Part shown: piece by piece, positions 45,601 to 53,277 of the stretch
Numbering within the stretch: position 1 is the stretch's first letter
How the letters are laid out: every line of letters starts with the position of its first letter
Assembly: GCA_002633005.1 (NCBI GenBank)
Contig: NMRA01000773.1
Location: forward strand, 92,766 to 146,042
Origin: Phoronis australis
Taxonomy: Eukaryota > Phoronida > Phoronidae
Direction: 5' to 3'
Length of the DNA: 53,277 nucleotides
Notes under the pieces: model-generated
Database searches by the model: none
What the model was told of the DNA's origin: nothing
What the model saw: only the letters and a program-made list of their open reading frames with translations
Translations under genes and position numbers: made by a program

Positions 45601-48600
45601 CGAGAGTTTAACAGTCAGTAGAGCCTTTTTTCTTGGGTCATGAAAAAGGATCTGCTATTGGACTTGATTATGTTATAACTACCTGTGTTGTGTTTCCGCT
45701 ATCAGCTATAAAGTAGGTCATGGTGGCTGACTTTGCGCCAACGATGAAACCAGACTCATTTCGGGTGATCTGTCCGAGAACTTTAGTGACGTCATAGTCG
45801 CCAAAGAATACAGGGCTGAAGTTTCAAAAGAATGTTTGCTTGGTACAAACTGTTGATAACATGATACAAATGAGTTCTCAATTTTCAACCAGCAGTATTT
45901 CCCATATAGTGTAAGTCCCAGTTTTGTTTAGCAATATTTACACAGTTGCACTGAGCACTCCCAAAAATAGTCACCATTTGGTCTAGAAGTCAACGCAAAA
46001 GAAAATCCACCATTATATAAACCGTGTACAGCCTATTGTTAGGTTTGATTGCTACAGACCTTCCAATGCTTACTGTCATTTCAACGTACATGTGCGTTAT
46101 CAGAGGTATCTTAGCCCGCTATTGGTAGATAAAAACAGACCAGGCGTGCGTTCAGTAACGCTAGGACCCGCTAGGACCTAGCTAAAATCTAGCCAATGTC
46201 ACGTGATCTCATCTAAATTGCACGGCAATATCTCACGTAATCTCGCGAAGTCTTGTTTTTAGCGAGGTCCCAGCGTTACTGAACGGGAGGCAGGTACTTG
46301 CCCTCAGTAGCTTCTGTTTTAACAAAAGACTTACGTAAAACCGTAGTTTAAAAACTTACACAAAACTGGCACTGGTTCATCTCAGCGGTTTACAAAAATG
46401 GACAACTCTGATTAGAAGTTGTGGTCGAATTTACGTTTGTTGCAATACATCGTTCTTATAAAGCAACACGTTGCATTCGCACGCACGAGCCTGTGGCTGT
46501 TTTTACAACAACCCAAGGTACGTCCGTTAGCAAAACAAACCCCTAGGGATGAGAATCACTATACTTTGGTGCAAATCTCCGTCGCATACCTTCTTTCCGT
46601 GCTGTTGATCTTCTCCACAATCTGCTCGTAAGTGAGGTTCCTTATGACGCCCTCGTCGTGTTTCCACAGCTCTAGTAAACTACTGCCCCAACAGATCCTT
46701 CCAAATAACCTTCAAAGAATGGCAACATCGTGAGACGATTCGCCGGAAATAAGACAGACGGACATGTTGGTAGACAAACACGTGAGACTAGGAGAGATGG
46801 ACGGTGCAGCCAACAGACACAAAGAGGAGACGCGCATACACTGTACTAACACATGTATACAACAATACATGCACGTTCAGGTTGTTGAGGTTCTCAAAGT
46901 ATTCCTACCTTCCAGTACACCTAGCCTCCTTTCCCAGAAAAGACACGCGTGCTGTGAAAATTGTACGTATGGGTGTGATGACGTGAGTGCATGCCTGTGA
47001 TTGTCTATGTGTATAACGCTATCCCAGTCATTTGCTTTCGACAACGAGGATCTTTTAATACAATTTTTTCTTTCTTATGGTTCTAGCCGACAGTTTCAAC
47101 ATATTTGTGAAATTTTCGAGTGGAGACATACTTGTAATACATTTTTAATGTGGTTGCTTACAAAATATCCTTGAATGTGTCTGTGTCCACTACGGACCCT
47201 ATACATGAGCGGCCCAGCACTGAAATAAGTGGGGGCTATGCCCCCCTATCCCCTATGGTGCGCCACCCTTGCTACGAAGAAGACCCTTTTATTTTGTACA
47301 ATATAGGCTTTCGGGCGAGCAAGTCTTTGGAATGTGTGTACCACTATAGTTTTCTTTTCTTTTCAAGCTAAAGAAGACACAATCGAAGTTGGACTAAATT
47401 TCGGAGCACAAAACAGCTACTAAATATCCATTTCATTTCGCCTACAATCCATGTCAATCGTCACTAAATCTCGACAAAACCACAAAAGGTGGTGTTCCAT
47501 CAACTTTGTCGATATCTCGACAATTTACTGCATCGCAAATCCATCACATACATATAAATAAACAATTAGCAGCTAGGCGCAATGGGGTCAATAAAATTCG
47601 ACAGAATTTCGGCAAAACGCCGTTTTAATTACTGCGACGAGCTTCCCCTTTACAAGAGTAACTACGAAAGGATTTTGACAAGAGGTTTGTCCAAGTTTGG
47701 CAAAGGTCTGTCTGAAGAAGGGTACTGTACTTACTTAGTGCAGATGGACGTCCAATTATACTTGTTGCCGCTTATGTTTTTCACTTTCATATCAATGTCC
47801 ATCATCTGGAAAGTAATACGTATGCTACGTTCCAATTACACTGTATGTCTTCCTCGTGCGTGTGCAGATGGGTATGAGAAAAGCTCTTACTTACCAGAGA
47901 TGTTTCGATAATTAAGAATATGTAGGATCAACTCTTGGTATTTGGCCGAATATATACAGGCTGTACAAAACTGTAGGTTATAACTTGGTGAAAGTGCATT
48001 CTTTCTGAAAGTAATTAGCCTGTAAATTTCATTTATTTTGGCTTTGTTAATAATTAGCCATTAGTTGGGCCAGTGACCATCTCGTTTTTTCGAAAAAATA
48101 GCACGAAAGGAAGGTACATCGATAGCAGATTAAAAGTGTCATCAACACGATCCCTATCCGTTTAATATGAATGGTCAAGATGAAATCTCAAATACATGTA
48201 CGCCGTTACAGGTTCCTAAGGTATCATTTGCTGTCGTTTTGTCATTTGTTTAATGAAATCATAAAAGTCCGACTTTTGGTAACCCGTCATACTAACGTGG
48301 GGCATTTTAAAAACAATTCCTAAGAGAGGATTAAAGCACACTGCGTAAAGCATAGCTTCTCTAGGCTTCATATCATTCCGATTACCCATTTCTGAGGTAT
48401 GAAATTCCGAAGTTAGACCAAATTTGGGTATTTGTCTATGTTCCAGTGACTCGTACTACTGGTGCGACTATGATATGACAGTTCGCTGTTTTACTTAGAA
48501 AATATATCTGCTCATGTCGAGGTTGAAGTTGATATTGTTTTTATCCTTACCGCTTGAATCACTTTCGGCTGAAGAACGTTGTCTGCCTCTACTATCAAAG

Positions 48601-51530
48601 ATTGGTAGCGGGATTTGGCGGGAAAGTTGTTATCAATCCACTTTTTGTGGACGACAGATGGCGATCCAAACGGCGTCCACAAGTTTTCCGTCTCGTTTTC
48701 CTGACGAAAGCGGATCATTCCGATGCCGCACAGTAGCACGCATATCACAGAGACGAAAATGGTTTTCCATGGGTGGTTTCCTATTAACTTTCCGAGTCTG
48801 AAGGGAATGAATTAACTGTTAATTTTGATTATCATGATCATACACTCAAGTAAAAAGTACGTACACCCTGATGACACAGTCATTATAATATTCGAAAGCG
48901 TCATGTCTTGACGTGAACTACATTAAGACGCATTTTTGTCTGACTGGTTAATAAAAATCGCCTGAAAATGGTTGGTTAGGAACATCTGGTTCCTTACACT
49001 AAACAGAAACGAATTAACTAAATTTTGTTTTTGTCGAAACATAAATCACGCTCTCGCCTATGAGATCTCATAAATACCCTTGCACGACGCCTGGCGTTTT
49101 GACCACGATTCTGGTGACTTTGGCAAAATTTGGGGCTATTTTCTGTCGGCGTGACAGAACTGCAAAGACGCAATCCCGCCCTGTCCAGCTTCGGACATGC
49201 GGTTTCCATAAGGTCACAGCACCGTAATGGAGCCACACGACTCAAAAGTCGAGTTTGTAAGAACAACACGTCATACAAAGGTAAATGTCGGGATCACGAG
49301 GCGGTCATTCACTGTGCGCTAGAAAAAATCGAACTGTAAGAAGTGACATGCTTTACGTCCAAGTTTCAGTTCTCCGATAGAATGACACGCTGCACGTAAC
49401 GTGGGCTTGCGTACATCAGTGATGGCTTGCGTATTAATGAGAACTTGTCTGCTTGCAGAATGATATCGATTTCTATACTGGTTTATTTCATTTGACAAGC
49501 TGGAAAACTTCTGTTACACCAATGAGCTATTTCTGTACCATTGGTTATGCTAAGTAAAGATAATGATATATGCAATTTACAAAGTCTATCCATGTTTTAA
49601 GAAAATGTCATGACGGTAGCCCCCACGCCATGTATTTGACTGTTCACTGAAAGTGCTGAGGCATGTAAATGATGCTGCTAAAAACTAGACTTCACCCCTC
49701 TTTTCAATATCATCGAGTCCACAACAGCATAAAACTGATGAATATGCATTAAATGGATTTGCAGCGAAAAAAGATGTCTTGCTGGAAGGTGTACTTAAGG
49801 ATGTATAGAACACGCCTGTGCATTTTTCCAAATGACAAAGGAAACTATAAAAATTAGCGGAAGAATTAGTATTTTTGGAAAACAAAAAGCTACTTAGTTG
49901 TTGACTTTGCAACAAGCTGGGCTGGGTTGCATAAAACTTCAAAATTATCCCTTGGATAAGCTTGATTGTTACATGACGTCAGGTGGATTGTTCAGCAATA
50001 ACAATGTGGCGAGTGATAATGCGACGTCATTGTTGCTGCACAACGTATAACTTTTATGCAACTGGGCCCTGGAGTTGATCGTGTCACGTAACCATAGTGT
50101 TTTAGTAAAATTTAGTGAAGAAGAAAGGCGATATTGTAGCAAAGCAAATGTATCAATAACATGGCCAGACTTCGTTTAATATAAATTTTCAATATGAGGT
50201 TAGAAACATCGCTGTTACCGTTTTCTAAGTTATCATTTCGCTTTCGTTTTTGATAGCTGGTCACTTTTTCATAAGAATCATGAAATAGCTAGTTTCTATA
50301 GATCGTCATTCAAAGTGCATCAATTTAACCCCGGTTCCCAGGAGGGTATAAGTATTTAAAGCATAGTATCTGATGGTGTCATATCAATGCAATTAGTGTT
50401 GAACAGCCATGTCGGAGATGTGATGTTCCAAAGTTACTGGTGGCAAAAACTGCCGGGATATTTTGCAAGGCTCTATACAACATCAGGTTCCACGTTTCAA
50501 AACAACTACTGCAAGATACAGCTTCAAGTGTGGAGACCTTACGCGTACATATACGTTTGGACTTATGTCTTTTGTTGGGGCTGTAAACTGACCTTGAGGA
50601 TATTCAACCAGACTTTTAGGATATTCAAACGTCTCTTACGATCGGGTGGATACCTCGAATCTTCATCGGCACTTTCTTCAATATAGTTTTTATCTTAAAG
50701 CATACCCCCATCAAAATCTTCGAGCCCCTCCCCCCTCCCCCAATGATCGCGGTGATTCGCATTTCTCAAACTGGCGTCTATACTAAGCTGGGAAGTGTCT
50801 TGGTACCAGTTGAAACTATTGTTAAATTTCTGCAGTAATCAAAACTCATGTCAATGTTCAATGATGGATTACCAATGTCTATTGAAACTGGGATGAGGTG
50901 GAACTGATAAGAGGTATATTTTATTCTCCATTCGAATTTCTTATCATCGACTTAAAGCCTTGGGTCCAATGACCTTGGTTACAAGTCTGGGTCTCGAGTA
51001 AAAAAACGACTGATCAGTTTCTTGAAGAAGACTTCAGAAACCTGTGCAGTCACGCCAAAAGGAGGATCAGCAGAACAGTCAATAATATTTCAACATTTTT
51101 GAAGACGGTGAAGCTGCCATGTTGCTAGACTACATTGAATATACATGAACGGCATAGCAACACAGGGACTTGTGTCAGTCATAAGTGTAACGTAGTAGGG
51201 GATCAAATACACCACGCAGCTAGGTCGAGCACTCGGGGAACTCAACCTTTTTCCAGTGATCATTATTTCCCGGCGTGCAACGGAAATGCTGGGAGTTATA
51301 GTGTCCTAGATAATAGGGAAACAATCATGCAGCTGTGACTGTGAGTCAAAGAGAAACACCACCCAACCCGTAATCAACCCATATGACGACGGAAAAGCAT
51401 ACCTGTAAAATATCCTTTCTAGCGCCTCAACAATGATATTACTTAATCGTTCCAGGCAGTTACGCTTGCGTTGAGCTTTCACCTGAACATCACCGTCCTT
51501 CTTTATACTCGGATTACTCGATGAGGCCAT
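32904..51530 (-). CDS. Patched-domain-containing (RND superfamily) membrane protein, 18 coding exons
   Basis: The spliced product is about 968 residues, a normal PTCHD length. The order is: cytosolic N-terminus; TM1 (KTIFVSVICVLLCGIGMI); first extracellular loop (NETENLWTPFGS, TADNVLQPKV-like); TM2-TM6 forming a sterol-sensing-like unit, with GIGVDDMFVIIQAW in TM4; a cysteine-rich cytosolic loop (RNACCCCYVHKDY); TM7; second loop with FDFKWFLASDSYLNDYY; TM8-TM12 with GLAVDYSAHIAHMF in TM10 and GPAVFNGGFSTFLAF; and a 110-residue tail with two PPDY (PPxY) motifs. GVDD and AVDYSAH are the RND acidic membrane motifs thought to carry ion coupling. The ATG at 51530 has a good context (AAAATGG) and an in-frame TAG upstream. 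The family moves or senses sterol-like lipids; the substrate here is unknown. It is closest in style to PTCHD3-like and invertebrate PTR proteins rather than to PTCH1, because it is shorter and lacks a long tail. Confidence 0.93.
33656..33844 (-). CDS. PTCHD exon 17: TM12 and proximal tail
   Basis: It encodes VFLGVVVYGLFHGLAFLPVL + LSWIGPAPYMTAVHQHEVDE, ending in NSGFGNK. 'LFHGL.FLPVLLS..GP' is the usual end of the last PTCHD helix. Acceptor CAAG|G, donor AAG|GTGAGT. Confidence 0.95.
34540..34661 (-). CDS. PTCHD exon 16: TM11
   Basis: It encodes RALTTIGDMGPAVFNGGFST + FLAFILLAMSTSYVFTTFFK. Acceptor TTTCAG|AG completes Glu. Donor AAG|GTAAGT. 'GPAVFNGGFSTFLA' is a family signature. Confidence 0.95.
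35509..35653 (-). CDS. PTCHD exon 15: TM9-TM10 with AVDYSAH motif
   Basis: It encodes VDLGGMMYLWGLTIDTVSSV + QVILAIGLAVDYSAHIAHMF + MTEIGTRN plus one base. AVDYSAH is the second RND acidic motif in its usual PTCHD form. Acceptor CACAG|G, donor ACG|GTGAGA. Confidence 0.95.
35832..35934. repeat. Small palindromic element in PTCHD intron 14
   Basis: CCGGTGGGTTTT (35890-35901) pairs with AAAACCCACCGG (35916-35927), and ACCGTAT...ATACGG bounds the unit. Possibly a very short inverted-repeat element. Confidence 0.45.
35987..36112 (-). CDS. PTCHD exon 14: TM8 and start of TM9
   Basis: It encodes VIQEELYRNIGLAFGCVFIV + TLLLIANLWTSLMVLLCVVL + TL. Acceptor ATAG|G, donor CTT|GTAAGT. Confidence 0.94.
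36612..37085 (-). pseudogene. LINE C-terminal fragment (zf-RVT region) in PTCHD intron 13
   Basis: An uninterrupted 157-codon frame contains RWFQFRLVYRIVGCNECLYK + IGVIDSSLCTFW, ESIVHVYWSCNFTQQFWTNV, and QRLKCKYPCLAMFKKEVALY. This is the region after the RT in LINEs ('W.QFR..HRIL.TN..L.K.GI..S..C.FC.....ESI.HLFW.C....FW', then 'K.......F..E...Y'). It ends in an Ile-Tyr run made by the (TA)n tract. It has the same strand as the host gene. RT proper is absent upstream, so the copy is 5'-truncated or a remnant. Confidence 0.8.
36632..36659. repeat. (TA)n microsatellite
   Basis: About 14 TA units in PTCHD intron 13, inside the end of the LINE-derived frame. Confidence 0.97.
37684..37839 (-). CDS. 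PTCHD exon 13: loop 2
   Basis: It encodes ASKINLKHKNLPDAQTEVKA + MDDLRRITRESGLPEDKCFA + YSRQYLNWEGNK. Both boundaries are phase 0 (acceptor TTCAG|G, donor AAG|GTAAGC). Confidence 0.93.
38918..39048 (-). CDS. PTCHD exon 12: loop 2
   Basis: It encodes NWPRNATYFYRLLNAFVMWV + PAGRKYTNSVNITETDDGEF + ILI. Acceptor TTTCAG|AT, donor ATT|GTAAGT. NAT and NIT are potential N-glycosylation sites facing outward. Confidence 0.92.
39262..39722. repeat. Imperfect tandem duplication (~240-bp units) in PTCHD intron 11
   Basis: TACCTTTCTCGTATTTTTCG...GGGGCAATTGCTCCCCTTCC...CCGCCAAATACGCCTATGCT...CATTACTCCAATCAT (39262-39485) recurs with changes at about 39518-39722 (TACCTTTGTCGTATTTTTTG, GGGGCATTTGCTCCCCTTCC, CCGCCAAATACGCCTATGCT). 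Confidence 0.8.
40449..40613 (-). CDS. PTCHD exon 11: loop 2
   Basis: It encodes DIDYYKDWKYVDEIAQKAAK, RYTYEGTVDSFLTAYKKFLN and STDNRTLQYLNS. Acceptor TTTAG|GT, donor GTG|GTAAGA. Confidence 0.92.
41082..41259 (-). CDS. PTCHD exon 10: TM7 and start of loop 2
   Basis: It encodes ITVLVITAGLLGLNIWGIIN, KQNFDFKWFLASDSYLNDYY and YYPSDGVSTSIYI plus one base. Acceptor TTTTAG|A, donor ATAG|GTATGA. Confidence 0.94.
41710..41958 (-). CDS. PTCHD exon 9: TM6 and central cytosolic loop
   Basis: It encodes ILPALQSFCAFACLGIIALY + FLSATFFVACHTLNEKR, then the Cys-rich RNACCCCYVHKDYQAS and MQMFFEKIYAPLLMKTPVK. Clustered cysteines after TM6 could be palmitoylated, though this is not shown by the sequence. Both boundaries are phase 0. 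Confidence 0.94.
42260..42432 (-). CDS. PTCHD exon 8: TM4 GVDD motif and TM5
   Basis: It encodes GIGVDDMFVIIQAWRNLTPE, through HPLEERIGIMLKHAGVAITV, to TSITDFVAFAIGAST. GVDD is the first RND acidic motif. Acceptor AACAG|GC, donor ACG|GTGAGT. Confidence 0.95.
42793..42916 (-). CDS. PTCHD exon 7: TM3 and start of TM4
   Basis: It encodes AWLSFSGIIVIGCSILVSFG + LASAFGAPYGPVHSILPFLL + L, then one base of Gly. Acceptor TTGTAG|G, donor CTAG|GTAAGC. Confidence 0.93.
43393..43513 (-). CDS. PTCHD exon 6: TM2
   Basis: It encodes FGDEGGGNIRSDIIFLSAGY + GLIICYVTLVLGLFTCVNHR. Acceptor TTTCAG|C, donor AGG|GTAGGT, phase 0. Confidence 0.93.
43768..43865 (-). CDS. PTCHD exon 5: loop 1
   Basis: It encodes GDEHVLEWESKYIDVGKEGH + KDVKKVYVSSTR plus AG. 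Acceptor GAAG|GGG, donor GAG|GTGAGT. The WE...L pattern is typical of the helix before TM2. Confidence 0.9.
45258..45410. mobile_element. hAT-related MITE in PTCHD intron 4
   Basis: TAGTGCTGTAGTGGGGCG at the left is mirrored by CACCACTACAGCACTG at the right. The left 45 bp (GCACGTAGGCGCAGCCAAC) matches the minus strand of 22050-22096 beside the hAT transposase relic. At 153 bp it has no coding capacity. CAGTG-type ends fit hAT elements. I could not identify an 8-bp target duplication. Confidence 0.65.
45683..45815 (-). CDS. PTCHD exon 4: loop 1
   Basis: It encodes PVFFGDYDVTKVLGQITRNE + SGFIVGAKSATMTYFIADSG + NTTQ. Acceptor TTCAG|C completes a Ser codon. Donor CAG|GTAGTT gives phase 0. 'A.A....YFI' is the conserved stretch of the first loop. 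Confidence 0.92.
46145..46288. mobile_element. MITE-like element, copy B, in PTCHD intron 3
   Basis: The ends CGTTCAGTAACGCTAGGACC and GGTCCCAGCGTTACTGAACG are complementary at 19 of 20 positions. The interior matches copy A at 15371-15517. Confidence 0.8.
46590..46682 (-). CDS. PTCHD exon 3: loop 1
   Basis: It encodes SLLELWKHDEGVIRNLTYEQ + IVEKINSTER and ends AG|GTATGC. The acceptor CAG|TAG (or TAG three bases further in) leaves one base before the first whole codon. Exon 2, however, ends on a whole codon, so two bases are unaccounted for. The reading frame itself is clearly right by family similarity. Confidence 0.8.
47210..47268. repeat. Dispersed hairpin repeat, copy B, in PTCHD intron 2
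   Basis: CGGCCCAGCACTGAAATAAG + TGGGGGCTATGCCCCCCTAT + CCCCTATGGTGCGCCACC, related to 29306-29362. It forms a GGGGGC-TAT-GCCCCC stem. Confidence 0.55.
48551..48797 (-). CDS. PTCHD exon 2: TM1 and start of loop 1
   Basis: Acceptor CAG|ACTCGG restores Arg. The exon encodes LGKLIGNHPWKTIFVSVICV, through ENLWTPFGSPSVVHKKW, to NVLQPKVIQA. Donor GCG|GTAAGG leaves phase 0. The 'LWTPxxS' segment after TM1 is typical of PTCHD proteins. Confidence 0.92.
51403..51530 (-). CDS. PTCHD exon 1
   Basis: It encodes MASSSNPSIKKDGDVQVKAQ to ALERIFY plus two bases of an Arg codon (donor CAG|GTATGC). It is a charged cytosolic N-terminus. An extension from an upstream TTG is in frame but is not a normal eukaryotic start. 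Confidence 0.85.
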
Positions 51531-52302
51531 TTTCACGTCAGATCCTGGCAAAATTACACATAACTATGCCTTCCCTGTGCTCCCGTTACATAAATCTATC
51601 GAGTTTCATAACACTGTTTTGATGCCATTGTTGACTGCCGTCTGACCTGGAACATACAGGTAGATGTAACAAGAGCTCTAAATGGCTGCTTTGTGTGACG
51701 CCAGCCAGAACTATTAATCTATGCCAGCGTACCAAAAGCCGGGCCGCTTTTCATTGAATGTACGATATAATACCCGATAGTGTTTGTGTTGTATTATTGA
51801 TCAAATCAATAATAGCCTTGTATGCTTGCGATTCAACACAGTCAATACAAAATCAGGTCATGGATATGGGGGTATTGCACGCGTTTTGGTCTGTATAGCT
51901 CTATCCACAACCCCTTAAAGCTGACACCTTTACTTACTAAAACGTTTTACCTACATGTAGAAATATTTATTTGAGAACGCGGAAAAACGTTACCGACGGA
52001 ACTGTATGGTAGCTTCCCGTGATTCTGGTACTAATTGCAGCGTGTCTAGATATTATTTGCGTGATGCACAAAAACTGGCACGTGTATGACGTGAACCGTC
52101 TCTTTCTTTCAAGATGAAGAAGCAGTTAAATGTTTGCCTGTGTGTTCACATGTTCCTACTTCTCGCCGAGAAAAGGGTCACTGTAGCACCAACCAACATC
52201 TACAACCTGAGAGCAAATCCGAGCGGCCTTTTTTGTATGACGGTTAATGTCAAATCATAATGAACAAATAACCTTGGGGCAAACCTGTATACATATACAT
52301 GT
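51531..52302. other. Upstream flank / possible 5' UTR of the PTCHD gene
   Basis: An in-frame TAG closes the frame a few codons before the ATG. TGCCAG at 51543-51548 (minus) could be a 3' splice site for an upstream non-coding exon. I see no clear TATA or initiator. Confidence 0.35.
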
Positions 52303-52428
52303 AGATTATTACATGGCGAAGTCGTTATCCACCGTATTCTAGAGCCCGAGTGGATTTTAGAAAATTATTTCTCCAAAATCCACGAGGGCTCTAGATAAGG
52401 GGGATAACGACTGAGTATGTAATAATCC
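52303..52428. mobile_element. Palindromic MITE upstream of the PTCHD gene
   Basis: GATTATTACATGGCGAAGTC + GTTATCC...TAGAGCCCGAGTGGATTTTAG (52304-52360) is mirrored by CCAAAATCCACGAGGGCTCT + AGAT...GGATAACGAC...ATGTAATAATCC (52373-52428), with a loop of about 12 bases. Nearly the whole unit is one hairpin. It has no coding capacity. Confidence 0.8.
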
Positions 52429-53277
52429 ATTCATACCACATACTGAACGAAAAACATTGCAATGAATCGATCTACCATTCTGGACTCGCCTCGGCTTTGT
52501 GACTATTTTCAATGTCAGAGTCCCGGCGTCGGAGGTCGTGACCTTTTACCTTTTTTGTCAAATGATGCTTTTACTCAAAACTAATTGAAAATTTAAACAA
52601 AATAGAAATAAAGTGAATCTATAAATTAAGGTTTAGCAACTATTGTAGCTTACTACACACTGAGTTTATCACGCTAAGCTTCGACGGGGAAAATATCGTC
52701 TGCTAAAATAGGTTACAATTAGTAACTGAGTATAATGCTCAAGTCAAAGGATTCCGACGACACGAGTGCGAGAATACGAGAGAAAAAATTAACTGAATTA
52801 GAATATCGTTTTTATGGAAGTTTTGCGTCTTATTATTCATAGCTTACAATAGCGGAGTTGCAACCGAATCGATTTAACGATTGCGCATGTCCGGAAATTA
52901 GGGTGCGCAAAGGCTACTGGGATTGTTGATGGTAAACGGGATGACCGACTGGTTTGCACGACGTGTAATTTGTGTGCATTAAACTACGCTGCTGTATGTA
53001 ATTCTGCCGCTATTCGCCCTAATTAGCGCCCATGGCTCAACAAGTGCCCCAACGCGATTTCAGACTTTGCTAAAGTAAGCGCCCAGCCCATGAATGCGAA
53101 AAATGCCCTTTTACCTACAGTTCTAACGTCTCCAATTTATCAATTGAAAGATCCGACAGCCTGAATTTGTAACGGACCACGAGCCTCACCGTTATGTCCG
53201 TATACACTTCAAACTTACGCCGCGATTCAAAAAGAACGCAGAAGTTTTGCTGCTCTTGCGAGGGATGTGCCCCACTA
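52429..53277. other. No recognisable gene
   Basis: No coding sequence or repeat was identified to the right edge. Confidence 0.4.

Noticed and set aside
47582-47911. 109-codon plus-strand open frame in PTCHD intron 2
   Set aside because: No recognisable motif, opposite strand to the gene, and of a length expected by chance in a large intron.
51531-51551. Upstream start for the PTCHD protein (MPGSDVK extension)
   Set aside because: The upstream codon is TTG. The first ATG after the in-frame stop, at 51530, has a strong context and is preferred.

Overview
The window is animal nuclear DNA. The evidence is a split gene whose exons end at GT-AG splice sites, no operons, and a dense load of decayed transposons. 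The mix of relics (Penelope-like, Ty3/gypsy, LINE, hAT, THAP/TTAA elements and many short inverted-repeat elements) resembles an invertebrate deuterostome or another marine invertebrate. I cannot fix the species from sequence alone.

The right half (about 32.9-51.5 kb, minus strand) holds the only convincing host gene: a Patched-domain (PTCHD/RND-type) 12-transmembrane protein of about 968 residues. I place 18 coding exons, from an ATG at 51530 to a TAG at 32904-32906. Both RND-type acidic membrane motifs are present. The tail carries two PPxY motifs, which suggests control by NEDD4-type WW-domain ubiquitin ligases. Every exon junction keeps frame with GT-AG sites except exon 2 to exon 3, where two nucleotides are missing. 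That points to a micro-exon or a sequence error. The introns contain a LINE C-terminal fragment, two short inverted-repeat elements, a segmental duplication and a (TA)n tract.

The left part (1-32.9 kb) has no convincing host gene and reads as layered mobile-element remains. In order: a LINE reverse-transcriptase fragment running off the left edge (minus); a LINE-type 3' hairpin; a 19-unit array of a 50-bp minisatellite; an LTR-like repeat with heat-shock-element motifs; two Penelope-like fragments joined head to head; a second copy of the LTR-like repeat, followed by a decayed Ty3/gypsy gag-PR-RT-IN series (to about 13.05 kb); low-complexity DNA; several tandem arrays; a piece of an unclassified mobile ORF family (17.7-18.1 kb); a KIAA1586-like hAT transposase relic (19.75-21.7 kb); a second relic of the unclassified family, ending in a CXC-type cysteine cluster (23.05-24.8 kb); an inverted pair of GTGGGTCGAGGGG minisatellites with a 7-N gap; and a 1.3-kb TTAA-flanked element with ~270-bp terminal inverted repeats and a broken THAP-domain gene (29.85-31.15 kb).

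The strongest candidates for something undescribed are the unclassified CXC-ended mobile ORF family, the THAP element whose inverted repeats stop at the start codon of its own gene, and the LTR-like repeat with a compact HSE-plus-TATA promoter. All identifications come from reading translations and remembered family patterns. No database search was run.
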